A stretch of DNA of 64,000 bases from Dipteris shenzhenensis (GCA_047967505.1 CM106540.1); one strand, 5' to 3'. Numbered from the stretch's first letter, positions 22,941-35,339 are shown. Program-made: numbers and translations. Notes: generated by a model not told the origin, from the letters alone.

Positions 22941-24970
22941 GAGATTGCTTGTAGGAAATGCTTGGATTAATGCTACAAATGCCATTTTTTTGTGTGTATT
23001 TTGCAGCATGAAATGTTTATGGCATTTTTCTTTTAAAAAATACAAAATTGTTGTGATTAATTGCGCTACAAACAACTCAAGCCGTAAAGCACCATGGATT
23101 AGTACAACAATATACATCACAAATGGATGCATACACTCATATACATCACCGATGGATGCATACACTTATACTCACATCAATTTCCAATATTGTATTAGAT
23201 GGACCCTTAGCATATATGTGTGCATAGAAGACCATTTCCTACATTGATCCCTGATTTCATAGTTAAATTATTCCCTTTCTCACATTCTAACATGTGAAGA
23301 TTTAATGTACATGCATTATGGGCACATTATATTGCAGTTTATGACTAACTTTTTTTATGAATGCATGATACTTGTATATGGTCAAGGAAGGTATATTATC
23401 ATTTTTGAATGACAACATTACTCTATGCTCCATTTTATCCTATATTAGAAACTATGATCACTAGATATTACATAAATGTATTGCTCCATTATATCCTATA
23501 CTAAAAACTATTTTGACCCAAATACATAATGCCAATTGAGGTTAGTACTGATGACAAGTGATGAAAACAATCTAATGGTATGAATGAGATCTTGTAAATT
23601 TTGGATATATAATATGGGTACTATGTTGACTGAGCTATTTTTCTAAGGGAATATTTTCAACTTAATTACTAAATACATACTTACAATGGTGACCTGATTC
23701 CCATCTATATGTATAATCAAGTTTTACTTTGTGTTAAAAAAAAAGCTTTTGCATAAGGTTAAAATTTGAATAGTATTTATATTTGTTTAAGACTACCCAT
23801 TGAGCTGGCTCCTATCCTTATATTGAACATGATAATGTTCATAAAGATTTTATGAATACAAATAGATAGCATTGGCTCTCTTTTTAGTGGTTGGGAATGA
23901 ACCCTAAAAGTACCCTAAAATGACTATGTATTCCCTTATTTATAGCATGGAAGTGATCATGGTAGAGTGGCATAATCCCTATTTTGCTTTTTTCATAGGT
24001 TCTTTTGCTACTCATGGTTGGCGGATACACCACGGCATAGATCCGAATAGATATTTGGTTTTTTGCTTCAACTTGCTTGACTAGACTTTCCTTGATGATT
24101 GTTTGATTGTGCATGATGAGTAGTCACTGGCTTAACTGATGCATTAAGTGAAATGTTTTCCTTAAAGTTTTTCATACTACAAGATACGAGTTTGCTTATA
24201 CGGGTGGAAATAAAAGCTTGTTAATGCCTGGTGCATATTTTTCGTTAGATGCAGTAGGATACTAGTTACCGAGTGTCTTTGCCAATTATTTCACTTGAAT
24301 CATGCTCCTCTTATGCTTGAGTTTGTGGTCACGTATTGACTTTAACATAATAGTCTATAGGATACTGGATGAGCACTCAACATAGTGGTTAGATGCATTC
24401 ATTTCTAGTTCCGATAGAACTATCATTCAGACATTGGTCATAATAGAAATATGGAGGGCTAAAATCCTTTTTTGGCTCCCTAAGTTTTTTAAAGCATGGT
24501 ATTGTCCAGATTACATAGGTATTTTCACTAAGCAAAATTAATCCTTATGATGAAAATGTATTTTTTTTCTTTTGACATAGTTAGTTCTGTTTCCATGTTT
24601 TTGGATCGAATGTATGGATGATCTTCTGCAAGCATAAAAGACATGATATGTATATGTAGCACATGGTCATGTTTACATATTTTCAGTCATATATTCTACA
24701 TTGTGATCTATCATTATCTTGCTGTTGTGTGGGTAGTGTTTGCTTTTTTTATCGCAAATTTTATGTATTGTTGTGTCTCTACCTCTCCACAATGACTCAA
24801 ATTGATAGTATGGGGATGAAAGAGAAGTTAATTGTGAGTTTCAGGCATGCCTTCATTGTTGGAATATGTTTAATTTGCTTATGATCACATCAATTGTTCC
24901 AATGATATTGAGAGGAATAAGATGCTGGATGAGGTTCTCGCTCGCCTGAAACCTATTTAATCTTGCTCGC
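22941..24970. other. AT-rich spacer, nothing recognised
   Basis: Contains a short duplication of GATGGATGCATACACT-type words (23124-23170). No believable coding region, LTR end or RNA gene. Confidence 0.5.
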
Positions 24971-25759
24971 TTATTTGGGGCTGCTCGCTTTTCTTTGCTC
25001 GCTTTTTGGTAATCCTCGAAGATCTGCATGTTCTGTGAAAACTTCTTGTGGAGTATTATCGCCTCTAGAAATTTCATTTATTTGATGAAAGGTCTCAATG
25101 AGAATTCCTTTCCTATGCCATGAAAACATTTCCCTTACCAAGTTTGATAAAGTCATCTTTGTAGGTGACCAGCTAAATCGCACAATGGCAAATATTGAGT
25201 ACAATGGAAGTAATATACAAACAAAAAAACAAACATCACAACAATGTTTGTAATCAATCACACACCTTTTGAATTTCATTGGAAACAAGTAACTCATTAG
25301 TCCACAGGTATTGTATAGCTAGTGTCTTTAGCCTGAACATTAGAATATACCACTGCATTTCCCATATGATATATGTTCATCCTTTGTTTGCTAGATAGAT
25401 AGCATGGAACTTTTCTTTAATGGAAGGATAGCTTCATACTCAATTGTATCTCTATATGTCTCCCTTAAGATGTCTGAGGACTTACAAAATGTATTGTCAC
25501 TGGTGTTTAAATCCATTTGGAAATACTTGTCATAAGTGTCCTCGTCTATAAATCCTTCATCTTCCTAGGTTTGAGCAAAAATTGCAAGGAAGTAATCCTC
25601 CTGTAAGTCAAAAATAGACATGTGATTAACAAATACCCTAAAGTGCTCACAAATATGAAAAACCCTACAAGACTTGGGATCAGCAGAATACCATGTTGGA
25701 AGAACAGTCCCATGGAGTGGAGCTCGAGGATTAAAAAACTTCACGAGAATTTGAACCAA
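24971..25759 (-). pseudogene. Unidentified decayed coding remnant
   Basis: On the minus strand, 25759 down to about 25395 reads as one frame with a single internal TAG (25565-25567). It includes 'SIFDLQEDYFLAIFAQ' and, after the TAG, the acidic 'EDEGFIDEDTYDKYFQMDL'. A second stretch, 25297-24971, contains 'SNLVREMFSWHRKGILIETF'. Composition and continuity suggest a real protein once. No family was recognised, and the gap between the pieces may be an intron or decay. The low end overlaps GCTCGCT-rich DNA shared with 12412-12462. Confidence 0.3.
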
Positions 25760-25870
25760 TAGAATATCGTGTTGGAATAATGGTCAACCGGGGAGGTTGC
25801 GTAAGGAGGTCACGAAGGTGAGGGAGGGAGGGCCACAAAAGATGATGGAGCTTGCAGAGATTAGATGGAA
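25676..25870 (+). repeat. Dispersed repeat, copy 1
   Basis: CAGCAGAATACCATGTTGGA and the GTGAGGGAGGGAGGGCCACA segment recur at 28347-28530, where this repeat abuts the broken end of a copia element. Confidence 0.65.
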
Positions 25871-26409
25871 GAATGTGGGATATGTTTGTGAATGACTATG
25901 CATTGAGAATAAAAGAGATTGCTAATGCCTTGGGATCCATTGGTCCAATAGATTAAGACTCAAGTACTATTATTCTATGCATACAAAGTGCATATTGACT
26001 TCTTCTCATATTTTGCATGCCTATAAATGGATTAGTAGGCTCAAGATAAATCCTCATCATCTTTTAAATCAATTTGTTATTGCATGCCTTGTGATTATTA
26101 GAACACGTCTTACCACTACTATTAATTAGAGTCTAGTCTCACAACATCATCCATGTTTTAGATTGAGAACACCATCTATGTGAGGAAGGTGTTAAAAAAT
26201 TTGTATTACATGCCGAAGTAGAACATGTACAACCATGTTCATGTTTTGAATCTAACAAAATCTATATTACATGCCAAAGCAAACTCTGTATTAGATCCAT
26301 GTTTATGTTTTGGATCTAACGAAATTTATATTACATGTCAAAGCAAAATATGTTACTGTCATGTTCCACATTAATAGAATTAGTATTACATGCTAAAGCA
26401 CAAACTTTA

Positions 26410-26776
26410 CTACATGCAGCCCAGTGGCAAGGCTTGCATGGACTCATTAGCTATTATAGAAGGCCAAATGCTTTATCTAAGGCTAGCATGGACTTATCAA
26501 CCATTGTAGAATGCCAAATTATTGATCACAATAGCTAACCAAACCGTGTCAAAGATTTGATCTAGCCCTATGAGGGCTAAAGTAGCCATCCAAGAGACTT
26601 TATAACCATGAAGGCCATAGATTGCTATGGCCATCTTGCCAAATTTCTCATGAGCAACCATTGTAGAAGGCAAAGAAACTAATTGCAGTTGACATGCTCC
26701 ATGGAGAAGCTTCAAACAATAGGAGGAACTCAAGAAGATCGAAAAGAAGTAGCCATCCAAGAGACTCTGTAAAGAC
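26410..26776 (-). repeat. Flanking repeat H, copy 1
   Basis: Read on the minus strand, this segment contains ATGGTTGCTCATGAGAAAT, then GGCCTTCATGG and AGTCTCTTGGATGGCTACT. The same order appears on the plus strand at 29600-29888. Short words such as TCTTGGATGGCTAC recur within it. A chance 87-codon frame (26497-26760) is shared with the other copy, so an ancestral coding origin is possible but unproven. Confidence 0.65.
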
Positions 26777-27151
26777 TATAAGAGAATAATACAACATCTG
26801 TGCTCAACAGATAATAGGATCTCGTACACAAGAGAGAAAAAAAGATAGTATGGAGAATCAAAAATTTTAACACTGTAGAACTGATACAATAGATGGCGCT
26901 GCCCCCCAACCGTGTGCTCTTGTGAAAGAAGCTTCGATGGCGTGCTGGTAATAGTAGAAGACATAGGATGGATGCAACTCTATCTAAAGTCGTCTAGGCA
27001 TCAGCCCACACATGGCCCCCATCTGGTGTCCAAACTAGGACCTACCGGATAACCGAGCTACTCAAATGCCTTCTCCTCATATGGGGGGCTTACAAGTAGA
27101 GTTAGCTAGTTCCTGCGTAGTTACATGAGAGTGGAGCATTGATATCTAACA
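26777..27151 (-). mobile_element. LTR of copia family A, internally deleted 3' LTR
   Basis: On the minus strand it begins TGTTAGATATCAATGCTCC (at 27151) and ends ...CTTATA (expected CTTACA). Compared with the 728-732 bp full copies at 29889-30620 and 57128-57855, about 355 bp of the middle are missing. The break is near 26975 and removes the TATA box region. Being preceded on the minus strand by RNase H coding sequence and a G-rich tract, it is the 3' LTR of the remnant at 27152-28350. Confidence 0.85.
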
Positions 27152-27181
27152 CCCTCACTCAATGTCCATCTACAAGTGAAC

Positions 27182-27718
27182 TTACTTTTTTGGCCCAATG
27201 CCAAGTCGATGAAGATGCCTCTCCAGCAAGTCTCTTCCAAGAGCCTTTGTGAAGATGTCCACAGCATTCTCTGCAGTCAAACAGTACACCAAGTCGACCT
27301 CTCCATCCATGATGAGCTCGCATACAAAGTGATATTGAATCTCAATGTGTTTTGTGCGAGCATGGAACACCAGGTTCTTTGCAATCGCCATGCAACTATG
27401 ATTGTCACATGATAACTGCATAGGCTTGTTCTGCACTGCACCCATGTCCCCCAAAATCCTCCTCAACCACACTGCCTCGCAAGAAGCAAAGCATGTAGAT
27501 TTGTACTCGACCTTAGTAGAAGAAAGAGCAACTGTGGGTTGCTTCTTGTTGACCCATGACACAACTCTAGATCCAAGTGAGAAATAGTACCCTGTCACTG
27601 ATCTCCTGCTATCCACGTCTCCTGCCCAATCTGAGTCATAGAATCCAGTCAAGATGTTGCCCTTGGTATAGGTGATGCCATAATCAAGTGTGCCTTTGAT
27701 GTATCTCAACACCTGCAT
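27182..27718 (-). pseudogene. copia RNase H domain
   Basis: RNase H degrades the RNA of the RNA:DNA hybrid during retrotransposition. The 178-codon frame has the copia hallmarks 'FYDSDWAGDVDSRRS' (catalytic Asp), 'QPTVALSSTKVEYKS' (family Glu-Ala-Glu changed to Lys-Val-Glu), 'LSCDNHSCMAIAKN' and 'HARTKHIEIQYHF'. It is open to its natural stop near the purine tract. It cannot function alone because the element is truncated. Confidence 0.9.
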
Positions 27719-28350
27719 CCTTGCCCTCCAATGGTTCTCTCGAGGCTTATTGGAAAACCTGCTTAGTACACCAGTCGCAAAACTGATGTCCAGCTATGTG
27801 TTGCACAGGTAAATCAAGCTGCCCACAAGCCTTCTGTACTTCGCTTCGTCCACCAGTGGTGATGAATCCTCGTTTGAGAGCTTTGCGTCAACCTCCATAG
27901 GGGTACCAACTGTCTTGCACTCAGCCATGCCAAATGCCTTCAGTATCTCTCCAGCATACTTCAGCTGTGAAATGAAGATCTGTTTTGGCTCCTGCCAAAC
28001 TTCAATCCCCAAATAGAAATGCATCAATCCGAGGTCTATCATTTCAAACTCTCTTCCTAGCAAATGCTTCATCTGTGAGATCTTCTCTTCATGGTTCCCT
28101 ATTATGACAAGGTCGTCCACATAAAGGACCATGATCATACACCTGCCTCCTTCTCTGAAGATATACAAATTTGCATCAGATGGGCTCCTCTTGAACCTGT
28201 TTTGTAGAAAGTAGGCATCAATTCGCTGGTTTCATGCTCGTGGGGCCTATTTCAGCCCGTAAAGTGCTTTCTTCAATTTGTAAACTTTACCTTCTGAACC
28301 AGGGATCTCAAAAGCTAGTGGTTGTTCCACATATACCTCCTCCTTTGGAA
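27719..28350 (-). pseudogene. copia reverse transcriptase fragment
   Basis: The C-terminal two-thirds of the reverse transcriptase. 'VYKLKKALYGLK' is interrupted by TAG at 28247-28249, where the family has Gln before APRAW. A TGA then replaces the Trp. The frame resumes with 'MIMVLYVDDLVIIGN' (the intact YVDD catalytic box, about 28130), 'FYLGIEVWQEP' and 'YRRLVGSLIYL'. Another TAG lies between this and the RNase H. Dead by nonsense mutation and by loss of the 5' half. Confidence 0.88.
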
Positions 28351-28560
28351 TTAGCAGAATACCATGTTGGTAGAGCTCGCAAAGGTTAGAGGAAGCAATT
28401 GGAGGGTGGAGGACGTAGAGATTAGTGTCAGCGCATGAGAAGTAAATGCATGTGAGGGAGGGAAGGCTACAAAAGAGGGTGGAGGTGCCAAAGAGATTGG
28501 AGGCTACGAAGAGGTGGAGCTCACAAATCACAATGGAGTTGCGGTCTCACTCTTTGCATG
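28347..28560 (+). repeat. Dispersed repeat, copy 2
   Basis: Shares TAGCAGAATACCATGTTGG and the GTGAGGGAGGGAAGGC segment with 25676-25870. It directly replaces the missing 5' part of the copia remnant, so the truncation breakpoint lies here. Confidence 0.65.
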
Positions 28561-29220
28561 CCTATGAACGAATGATTATTTTAATCACCTGAAATTAATA
28601 ATGAATATCATCACATGCATGCAAGACAAGGGTATTATTGCATGCATGCAAGATGACTTCATTTTTGATAGCCATCAATCATGAATGTGCATACTAAGTG
28701 TACCATCATTATGTACACCCTCGTTTTTTAACATAGTCATTTTAGACAGAAATCAATTATGAATTTGCATGCAAAGTCCCATCATTCCTTAGTATTAAAA
28801 GTAGTAATGTATTTTATGTCATTATTAAGATTTTCTATAATGTGATTAGAGCCCCTCGTTGGACTCTAGGTCTGATTTGGGCCCCCATGATTAAAGCCCC
28901 TCCCTCCTCACATTGTGATGATTCTAAGGTTGTAATTGTTCATAGACTCTAAGCTCTCAAATCTATCCAATAGAGATCTAATTGCCACTAGGCCTGAGAT
29001 TCAATTCCATGATATATTCACCTACTTTGAAAGATCCCAAGCTTGGGAAATTCCAGACATATTACATGATGTATATTAGAGGCTCTATGATAGTTGAGGG
29101 CCAAGGCTATGCTATAGTGGATATTTAAGAGGACCTCCCTTGGCCTTGGGGGAGCACTGCTAGTAGAATATTTCATTGTCCTCCTATTTCACCCTCATCT
29201 TCCCTCCTCATCCCTCTCAA

Positions 29221-29264
<44 letters not shown>

Positions 29265-29599
29265 GCCTTATCTCTCTTTCATGCTCCCTCACATAGTGAA
29301 ACTCCGTTACTGCATTGGAGAGTGTTGAAATGTGGAGCCAACATTGTGTTAAAAAATGTGGATGGGTTTGGGAGACACATGTGGATGTTTAAGCTAACTC
29401 CATATGTGGTTAGGGAGCTGGTGCCAACATCCACATGTAGTCTCCCATCGTTACATCTTTTGAGATATCTCTACAAAGCATAGTGAGTGACAGATTGATG
29501 CTTGGAGATAGGGGGCATCCTAGAACAAGTCTTTGACATGATTTGGTCACCTGCGACAACAATTAACAAGGACTTTCTCTAGGACCTCCACTATTTTAA
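28561..29599. other. Spacer with (CT)n tract
   Basis: Mostly AT-rich. A perfect CT dinucleotide tract occupies about 29223-29262. 'AATGTGATTAGAGCCCCTC' phrases near 28850-28920 recur at 33325-33420. No gene seen. Confidence 0.6.
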
Positions 29600-29888
29600 A
29601 TCTTTTCTCTTTAGATGGCTACAACAATCTATGCCTTCATGGCTACACAATAGGTGACCTTCATGATAGGGGGTTCTTAGAGCAAGTCTTTGACATGGTG
29701 GGCCAACCAATTGGTTTTTTACCTTTCGAGTTCCTCCTATTGTTTTTGAACCTTATCCATAGAGCATGTCAGATGCGATTAAGTCCTTTTCCTTCTATAA
29801 TGGTTGCTCATGAAAAATCTAGTAGGATGGCTATGGAAATCTGTGGCCTTCATGGCTACAAAGTCTCTTGGATGCCTGCTTTAGTCAT
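29600..29888 (+). repeat. Flanking repeat H, copy 2
   Basis: Plus-strand copy of the segment at 26410-26776: GAGTTCCTCCTATTGTTT, ATGGTTGCTCATGAAAAAT, AAAGTCTCTTGGATG. It ends exactly at the LTR start (29889). Confidence 0.65.
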
Positions 29889-30620
29889 TGTTAGATATCA
29901 ATGCTCCACTCTCGTGTAACTACATGGGAACTAGCTAACTCTACTTGTAAGCCCCTCATATGAGGAGAAGGCATTTAAGTAGCTCGGTTATCCGGTAGGT
30001 CTTGGTTTGGATACCAGATGGGGGCCATGTGTGGCCTAATGGCTGGATGGCTTCAAATGGAGTTGGCACACCGCCAACTAGGCTACATGCAAGTGCGGGA
30101 AGGCATCCCTTGACTAACCGCACTGAGGGTAGATGGAGCATTTCTTGGGGCAGCACACTCTCGGGTTGCAGGGCCTGTTTGGAGCCTCAGATGATCCCGG
30201 ATGGCTCTGGGCCGAATGGAGACCATAGATTAGTTGCTCTGTTTTGTGCACCGGTTCTATCATATGGTCGGTGGCCTATTTTGGGACCGATCCCCAGCCG
30301 ACCATTTTGGGCGGACTGGGTTGGTCACCCAATTAAGCCTAATTGACTACGACTGGTGGCTATATAAGAGCAAGCCTGTGAAGCCCATTTTATCACTGGC
30401 TATAGCAACCCTGATTCCTTAACATCCAGCCTTCGTCTTCTACTATTTCCAGCATGCCATCGAAGCTTCTTTCACAGGAGCACATGGTTGGGAGGTAGCG
30501 CCATCTATTGTATCTGTTCTACAGTAATCAAATTTTTTATTCTCCATACTTTCTTATTTTCTCTCTTGCACACGAGGTCTTATTATCTGTTGAGCACAGA
30601 CGTTGTATTATTTTCTTACA
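29889..30620 (+). mobile_element. Full-length LTR of copia family A (5' LTR)
   Basis: A 732-bp LTR beginning TGTTAGATATCAATGCTCC and ending TTTTCTTACA, with the canonical TG...CA ends. A TATA box (TATATAAG) lies at about 30361-30368. It is followed immediately by a primer-binding site and a gag fragment, so it is the 5' LTR of a plus-strand element truncated on its 3' side. No matching target duplication can be tested because the other end is lost. Confidence 0.93.
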
Positions 30621-30633
30621 TGGTATCAGAGCC
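30621..30633 (+). promoter_or_regulatory. Primer-binding site (initiator tRNA-Met)
   Basis: TGGTATCAGAGCC directly follows the LTR. It is complementary to the 3' end of initiator tRNA-Met, the usual minus-strand primer of plant copia elements. Confidence 0.93.
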
Positions 30634-30690
30634 TAGACTCTAGCAAGAAGATTTGGTAGTGTGTTTCTATTTGCAAGCAGATTGTGAGAG

Positions 30691-30835
30691 ATGGCCCAAC
30701 CCGCAAGACTGTGAATCCCACCGTTCGGCAAAAGCAGAAAGTTGGACAGCTCTAACTATCCACTCTAGAATTTCAAGATAAAGACCATCCTAAGTGCATA
30801 CGAGCTTTGGGACATTGCTATTGGGGTGGATGCTT
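30691..30835 (+). pseudogene. copia gag N-terminal fragment (family A)
   Basis: From ATG at 30691 the frame reads MAQPARL, then a TGA, and then the recognisable copia Gag start 'KLDSSNYPL.NFKIKTIL' and 'AYELWDI'. TAG replaces the conserved Trp of the 'Y..W' motif. Homology ends at about 30835, where spacer DNA begins. Confidence 0.75.
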
Positions 30836-33800
30836 TTCTTTGTTGTTCAAATCATCACTTCACAATTAGGGTCCCTCCATTAATTCTAAAACTCACAAAT
30901 CACATTTTGATACTTCCAACACTCCCTTATTGTATATTGGTTGCAAATGACTAGAGTAAAGTAGGTAGCTAGGCTATTGAAAAAAAGGTGTTCCCAATGT
31001 GAAGTGAGGGAGGGTACTAAGTTTTCAATAGTATTCATGAGTCCTCATAGAGATTAGGAGGTCATTGAAACATCTTACATGCGCCATAACCAAGCTCCCA
31101 TTTTTGTCATATGCAAACACTTTGAATTGAGAACGTGATGGAAAAGATCTAGCCTAGGGGCATTGCATGAGGCTGCCAAAGATATCTTGGTCATGTTCTT
31201 TGAGGATAGTTATGTATTGCTCATATTATTATAGTTTTTCTCGAGGCGATGAATTCACTCCACTTACTCAGGCTTTGATTTGATAGATGTTTGTCCATTT
31301 TTGCTATAGATGACGTGAGGCAAGTTGAAATATTACATCTCCCTCCATTAAGAGGTATAGAGTAAAGATTGAAGAAGTTCCTGAAATAATGCATTCAATA
31401 AATACTCGGCTGAATGCTAGGAAAGCGGTGGATTCATAGGAGGAGAATGAGGTGGATATAGAAGAGGCAAGTGGATAGGTGGTGGGGAGAGCAGATGAGA
31501 TGAGGACGGAGAAGGAGTAGCTGAGGAGGCTAGGAGAGAGTTGGAGAGAGTAGCTAAGGAAGAGAGGAGACTAATAAAACAAGAATTCTAGAAAATAAGA
31601 AAGCGAAGAGGTTAATAATGCGAATGTTGGAGAAAGAATGTAAAGCAGAGAAGAGGAAGATTCCTATTAGCTAGGAAAAAAGAAAATTGCAGAACTCAAT
31701 TCCATAAATGCTACTGTATTTGAATAGAGGCAATTATTCCTTGTCATCTTTGCCATTCGATATTGACAGCAGTATTTTTGCTTTGATGAAGAGGAGATTT
31801 CAATACTTTCCAATCCCCTTTAAGAGAGTAACAATTGAGTACTACAAGCCAGCCTAAGGTTTGATACAAACTCTTTTCCTTGGCTTCATACTTAAGTATT
31901 TTGGTTGAAGCTAATAAGCTAATGTTTGTTTATTTTTTGTTGTAGTATGATTATATCAAAGTTTCCCAATAATGTACAAAACCATGTATAACTGATGATA
32001 CTTATTTTTTGGACATTCTTCATTGGCTTTCTAGAATAGATTTCAAAAACATGTTGCTTCTCATTTTGGCATACAACAAAAGGTAAGAATATTGCATATG
32101 ATTATCAAAGTTTCCCAATGATTTACAAAACTGTGTATAATTGATACCTACTTTTTGGAAATTATTCATTGGTGTTCTAAAATACATTTTGAAAACATGT
32201 CACTTCTGATTTTGGCATAAAACAAAGGTAAAGAACATTGCATATGATATTCTTCTCTTCAAAATTGGTCATGCAACTCACATTGGAGTCTTTTGCTTGG
32301 CACATTGAGCCCAAAAAGTTTAGAATTGATTGTGCAACTCACGTTGGAGCCTTTTGGCTTGGCACATTGAACCCAAAAAACATTCAGTTGATAGGGTCCA
32401 TGTCTCCATCCTAGAGTGAGTGCACACTTTGTGTGTTGTTACTATTGCATGTTAAGTCCCATTTGCAATGAACGCAGTGGTGTTCTATTATATGTTATAC
32501 ATCAACAAAGAAGTTGGTACTTGCTATTGAGTCAATCACATAGGAAACATTTGAAAATGACCTTATTGAACAATATGAATTATAGTAGCATGTAAAATGA
32601 CGGCCATACCTATGCTTTAAGAGTATGCTACAATGCCATGCTAGTCATCAGCAAACTTTTCCACCTCTCCTTACAAGTATGCAATGGAATAATTTATAGT
32701 ATAGGGTTGTTTCATATTTCTTTATGATTTCTCCATTCATGATAACATAACTTCTACTTTCCTTGTTATAGTATCCCCCATTGTCATCATATACAAACAT
32801 GGACCTATAGGCATTTAGGGCTGAGACCATTCAAAACCTTCTGGTGAACATAGTGGAGGAGATGTGTTCACTATTTCAATAGGACACTGCTAGCCAAGCC
32901 TCCACAGTAGTCCCCCATTTTATAGCCCATTGGGTAATTATTCTTTGTTGTATATTATTGAAACAAGAAAGCTTGAGTTATTTATAATATTATGTCTATT
33001 GGTTTATTGTAACATCAAATTAAATTTGGAATCAATTTTTTTAAATGTCTAAGTACTTATAATTATTGGACACCTGAAATGTATGCATATAATTTTTGGT
33101 TTCCAATGTGTACTCCTTGTCATTGAAAGATGGGAAATTCCTATTAATGAGTTGTGGAGAAAAGAAGAGTGAAATATTTTTCAGATGACCTAAGAGGATA
33201 CTTCACATTTACATTTAAATCATCATAATGTAATCATGGACACTCCGTCGATTCTGTAACTTTCCTATCATGTTGTGATGATTCCAAGACCTATTGGGTT
33301 TTTCTTATTCTCTTTTTCCAATGTGATAAGAGCCCCTCGGCATTGTGATGATTTCAAGACCTCTAGAAATTTTAATTTGTTTTTTCTTTCAGATTATCAC
33401 AATGTGATTAGGGCCCCTCCACCAATTTTGAAAAATCCCTTATTGCATTGTGATGATTTCAAGACATGTCATGTTTTTCTTATTCGCTTTGTCATTCAAA
33501 CCTATTGCCAGATGCTACAATCTTTCCAAGACTAGGTCTTTGTACAAAATGAGCTAGAGTATGTGCTAAAATTTGATTGTTTTCTTTGGACCTTTTGATA
33601 TTTTAATTTTCAAAAGGCATGCTATGGTAAATCGCCTCATGGACCTTAGACGCAAAATTATTGAGAACGATGCAAACATCCAATGCAAATGTTATCTAGT
33701 TCTTTAAAATTTCCTACATCATTGAAATTGTAAAATAAAATGCACAATGATCTCTTCTTCTAGAAAAAACTAAGTCTCTACTTCTGAGACCTATCATGTT

Positions 33801-34526
33801 TTTCTTATTTGTTGCTTTGTCATTCAAACCTATTTTCTAAGTGCTACAATCTTTCTAAGACTTTGTCCTTGTATAGTATGAGCTAGAATATGTGCTAAAT
33901 TTTTCTTGTTTTTTTCAGTCCTTTTAGTATTTTATTTTTAAGAGGCATGTTGTGGTAAATCACTTCATGGGCCTTAGATGCAAAATATGCAGTGATCTCA
34001 TCTTCCATATAGAACTAAGTCTCGAGTTCTCATCTTGGTCTTCAATATTTCAAAAAAAACACTATGGAACAATAAAAATAGTTATTGCATCATGTAATGA
34101 TGCCCAAAGCAAGTCGCCATTGAATAGATGTGCATTCTATGCCATGAAAACTATGTCTTGAAATTGCAATTACAAAGCTTTCTGATTCACATTAAAAAGT
34201 TTTAGAATAGCTCAGTTATGCATCATGAGAAACAAAAATAAAAAACCATAGATCAGCTATCATAACATCAGAGGAAAGAGCCATAGACTAGCTATCATAA
34301 CATGATTAGAAAGATCGAGTCATAATTACAAAAGCTTCTCACTTTTAACTTACAGAGGCACATAGGCCAAGTCTCGATCATCAGAACAACCAAAAGATCC
34401 AGCCAGATTTCAAAAGGCTTCTATTTACTCTATATCATGCCACGAAGGCACAAACGTGCCAACCATCATTAAGGGAGCTACTCAAAAAGTTAGTACTATC
34501 ATGGTACATAGAAACCAAGTACAACC
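30836..34526. other. Spacer with several local duplications
   Basis: Contains a 149-bp duplication (ATCAAAGTTTCCCAAT at 31955 and 32104) and a ~63-bp duplication (TGCAACTCACATTGGAG at about 32270 and 32334). Repeated GCATTGTGATGATTTCAAGA words occur at 33270-33480. A ~319-bp duplication is also present (33467-33660 against 33786-33980, with CTTTGTCATTCAAACCTATT in both). A purine-rich stretch at 31430-31680 and a short frame 'LPFDIDSSIFALMKRR' (about 31750) hint at decayed coding DNA of unknown type. No gene called. Confidence 0.6.
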
Positions 34527-35034
34527 TGTTAGATATCAATGCTCCAATCTCATGTAACTACACAGGAACTAGCTAACTCTACTTGTAAGCCCCCCATATG
34601 AGGAGAAGGCATTTGAGTAGCTCGGTTATTCGGTAGGTCCTGGTTTGGACACCAGATGGGGGCCATGTGTGGCTTGATGGTTGGACGGAGTTGGCACACT
34701 ACCAACTAGGCTATATGCAAGTGTGGGAAGGCATCCCATGACTGACCGCACTGAGGGTAGATGAAGCATTTCCCGAGGCAGCCCACTCTCGAGTTGCGGG
34801 GCCCATTTGGAGCCCCAGATGATCTCGAATGGCTGTGGGCTGAACGGATACCATAGGTTAGTTGCTCTATTTTGCGCACTGGTTCTATCATGTGGTTAGT
34901 GGCCTATTTCGAGACTGACCCCTAGTCAGCCATTTTGGGCAGATTGGGTCGGTCACCAAATTGGGTCTAATCGACTCTCTTGTGTACGAGATCATGTTAT
35001 CTGTTGAGCACAGATGTTGTATTGTTTTCTTACA
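34527..35034 (+). mobile_element. Solo LTR of copia family A with perfect target duplication
   Basis: It starts TGTTAGATATCAATGCTCC and ends TTTTCTTACA, flanked by CAACC at 34522-34526 and 35035-35039. It is 508 bp instead of about 730. The 3' part containing the TATA box is deleted at about 34978, plus a small gap near 34687. LTR-LTR recombination normally leaves such solo copies; the internal deletion came on top of that. Confidence 0.93.
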
Positions 35035-35039
35035 CAACC

Positions 35040-35339
35040 CACATAGAAAAGTTTCAAAACTATCTACCTGGCAATCCTATCTTTGAAGAAGAAACACTAC
35101 AATACACAAAGGAGCAACTCTTTACTCCTCCTTTGCAGCAAACTTAAACAAGGTCTCCAAATGATTTTGTTGAATCACAAAAGACCCATGAAATATCAGC
35201 AGGCAAATTCCATATGTCTTTCATGGCAAGCAACTACACACCAGCTAGAGCAACATCCATCTTCATTTTCTTAGCCTAATCAAGTTAATTAAACTAATCA
35301 AGCTACTACAAAACAAACAATTTCACTACTACAAAACAA
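35040..35339. other. Spacer, nothing recognised
   Basis: AT-rich; one 63-codon chance frame only. Confidence 0.5.

Larger units (their letters stand above)
27152..28350 (-). mobile_element. Ty1/copia family A element, 5'-truncated (RT-RNase H-3' end)
   Basis: This 3' part of a copia element is read on the minus strand. It begins inside the reverse transcriptase at about 28350, where it abuts unrelated repeat DNA, and runs through RNase H and a purine tract to the LTR at 27151. Gag, protease and integrase are absent. The 5' break coincides with the dispersed repeat also seen at 25676-25870. Confidence 0.9.

Noticed and set aside
22762-23247. 161-codon frame with Lys/Gln/Glu/Gly-rich N-terminus
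   Set aside because: The N-terminal half is a purine-rich repeat and the rest is AT-rich without motifs. No support as a gene.
30002-30422. 114- and 62-codon open frames inside LTR A (also 130 codons in 57392-57784)
   Set aside because: They lie wholly within the LTR, differ between copies by frameshifts, and have no protein similarity.
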